Source: Vitis vinifera (taxonomy: Eukaryota > Streptophyta > Magnoliopsida > Vitales > Vitaceae). From it: a stretch of DNA of 64,000 nt. Shown here piece after piece: positions 62,424 to 64,000 of this stretch. The stretch lies in the NCBI RefSeq assembly GCF_030704535.1, contig NC_081811.1, positions 5,187,001 through 5,251,000 of the forward strand. Direction: 5' to 3'. The first letter of the stretch is position 1. Each line of letters opens with the position of its first letter. The position numbers and the translations under genes were made by a program. The notes beneath the pieces were generated by a model. That model worked only from the letters and a program-made list of their open reading frames with translations, was not told the DNA's origin and did no database searches.

Positions 62424-62513
62424 CTTAGAAACCACAGCAAAAACTCAGGTCATATATATTGAAGCCTAGAAAAACACCAAAAGGATGCAAAGAGAGCAGA
62501 AGGATGAACTTAC
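62424..62513 (-). other. Probable 5' UTR intron of the PIF-type gene
   Basis: On the minus strand a strong donor GTAAGTTC starts at 62513 and a TTTCTAAG acceptor ends at 62424, one base before GCATG. The 90-bp size matches the short introns of this gene. Splicing joins the leader so that an upstream ATG (minus strand, about 62525) reads MTSSLHV and stops just past the main ATG. Confidence 0.55.
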
Positions 62514-64000
62514 AAACTGCTGGTCATCCTTGGGAGAGAGTTGATTCAAGCCTTATTTCTACCACTGGATGATGTCCAGAATGAGTACCCTAGTATACCA
62601 AATAGGAAGGGAAACTCCACCAGGACCAAAATGAACGATAAAGCTGCTATATATGGATGTTCTTCTTCCTCCTCCTCTTTTTAGTCAAGGGCCCACGTTG
62701 AATAGTTAAAAAGCGGTTGTAATCAAAGCTAAAATGTATTCAAACCATAGCACGGTAATTCAATGGGAGAAGACTGAGGGACCCCATCTAGTGCAAGCAT
62801 CAAACATGACTTACAAGACCATTATCTTAAAAATTTGGTCTTCACACCATTTCTAGAAAAAAGGAGTAGACAAGAAACCCAAGAGAGGATATATCTTGAA
62901 ACAACGGCCTTAACCATATGTCACATATCTGAAATCATGGTATCAGCTAGCTTGCTTCCAAAAAAAAAGGGGAAAACATTAAACTCAACGTTACCATACA
63001 CAGATACAAGATAAGTAAGGGATATAGAAGATTCTCAGTTTGCAGGTCCCACAGTGTATTATGAATAAATGTTAGAAGGGGAGGGGTGGGGGCAACCCCA
63101 CCATCTCTTAATAGGATACAAGGATAAGATAGTCATGTCATGTAGTAATACTTTGCGTCTTCCACGAGCCCGCCCAACAGGAAGAGTTGGAAGTTAGTAG
63201 CTAGCCCCAGCTCCCAAGTTCTTAGGCCCCAAGATTGAATTTGAATGGCGAGTGGGAAAATAAAAAAAATATCAGATAGGTTAGGTACGATAAAGGCATG
63301 ACAAGAGGGTGTCATTTTCATTATCGTGTTGAAGGTGAGGAAGAAGGGTTCCCAATGAAAGTGACCAGTCTATGAGGGCACTAAATGGGATGGAGTAAAC
63401 GAATGAGGCCCAGCACGGCCCCCGTGTGGGGGCACACCTGAGGTTTTTGATGCCTTTGCCCTCAAATATCAGACTTTTAACCCTATGGAAAAGCATGTAG
63501 TTCACGTGCCCTCGTGTGGTTCACGTGGCCCCATGTTTTCCTGTCTGTGTAGGGAAGCACTTCCAATTCAAAACGCTTGTAGACGACACTAAAGTCCATC
63601 TCCCACTTCATTCCAACCGACTGACGGTGGCATCCTTTTCAGGATAAGGCCCCCCACATTTTCCACTCTAAATAATGCATTTTAAGCTCAACCAATCCTT
63701 TTTCCCCATGATTTTCCTCCTCTTTTTCTTTTCTTTGATCCCAAGTGGGGTTCACAAATTCTCAAAGTTACCCATTACTAAATGGTACCATCCATAGAAA
63801 TTGAGTACGCATATATGAGTGTATCTCAAATGTCCACCTTACACTCCACGTCCACCATGTTTTATTCTGTGGTTGTGATGGTGGTGGCCAGTTAATGCTA
63901 GTTTTGAATTATTTGGGTTAGTTCCATAGCTTCATGATTCTCTGTCCCACAAACACGATTGAGGTAAAAGCTTCAGTAGGCTGTACGGATTATCATCATG
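62514..64000. promoter_or_regulatory. Leader and upstream region of the PIF-type gene
   Basis: 62514 to about 62630 is the likely first leader exon. A TATATAG-like element reads on the minus strand near 62648-62655. The rest shows no gene. Two CACGTG G-boxes lie at 63503-63508 and 63522-63527, 13 bp apart, about 850 bp upstream of the putative TATA element. Confidence 0.45.
63503..63527. promoter_or_regulatory. Paired G-boxes upstream of the PIF-type gene
   Basis: CACGTG at 63503-63508 and 63522-63527, both in the context GTTCACGTG. PIF proteins bind this element, so self- or cross-regulation is possible, though the distance from the gene is large. Confidence 0.4.

Noticed and set aside
1-64000. 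CRISPR arrays, operons, ribosome binding sites, rRNA and tRNA genes
   Set aside because: The window is plant nuclear DNA. No CRISPR-type repeat-spacer pattern was seen, and no cloverleaf with proper A and B boxes was recognised apart from the SINE.

Overview
The window is nuclear DNA of a eudicot plant. Genes are split by AT-rich introns with GT/AG borders, intergenic DNA is AT-rich, and L1-type LINE tails, a tRNA-like SINE, degraded LTR-retroelement pieces and a plastid DNA insert are present. The style of the LINE and SINE tails and the gene sequences suggest grapevine (Vitis) or a close relative; this is recognition, not a database result. All exon models below were built by hand from splice sites and reading-frame continuity, and each adds up to an uninterrupted frame.

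Layout. 1-830: a 138-bp tandem duplication and a decayed plastid ndhF fragment. 1619-4603 (+): a 12-exon pectin acetylesterase. 5649-6619 (-): a two-exon DUF1685 protein. 6.7-13.4 kb: AT-rich intergenic DNA and the probable 5' leader of the next gene, whose leader intron holds a SINE with an 11-bp target duplication. 13418-21077 (+): a nine-exon cellulose-synthase-like glycosyltransferase of 862 residues. It lacks the N-terminal RING finger and has changes in nearly all catalytic signatures. 24006-25585 (-): an R2R3-MYB of the MYB61/50/55/86 group. 25.6-40 kb: a gene-poor stretch with simple repeats and a Copia integrase relic. 40047-42636 (-): a five-exon cytochrome P450 of the CYP72 clan. 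42.7-49.8 kb: intergenic DNA holding a non-autonomous Mutator-like element with a 9-bp target duplication. 49842-58526 (+): an eight-exon CHMP7 (ESCRT-III) gene whose introns carry four LINE pieces and a local triplication around the exon 3 acceptor. 59.5-59.9 kb: a retrotransposon gag relic with a 22-bp minisatellite. 60321-62421 (-): a PIF-type bHLH with an intact phytochrome-B-binding motif, preceded by a leader intron and, farther upstream, two G-boxes.

How the genes relate. Three neighbours in the first 26 kb touch the cell wall: pectin deacetylation, a CesA-like protein, and a MYB of a clade linked to secondary-wall and carbon-allocation control. No shared regulation can be read from the sequence. 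The other genes (DUF1685, P450, CHMP7, PIF) are functionally unrelated. The most interesting observation is the CesA-like gene: a full-length, intact frame whose DDG, TED, QxxRW and gating-loop signatures are altered while the DxD pair and overall membrane architecture are kept. That suggests a conserved pseudo-synthase or an enzyme with changed chemistry.
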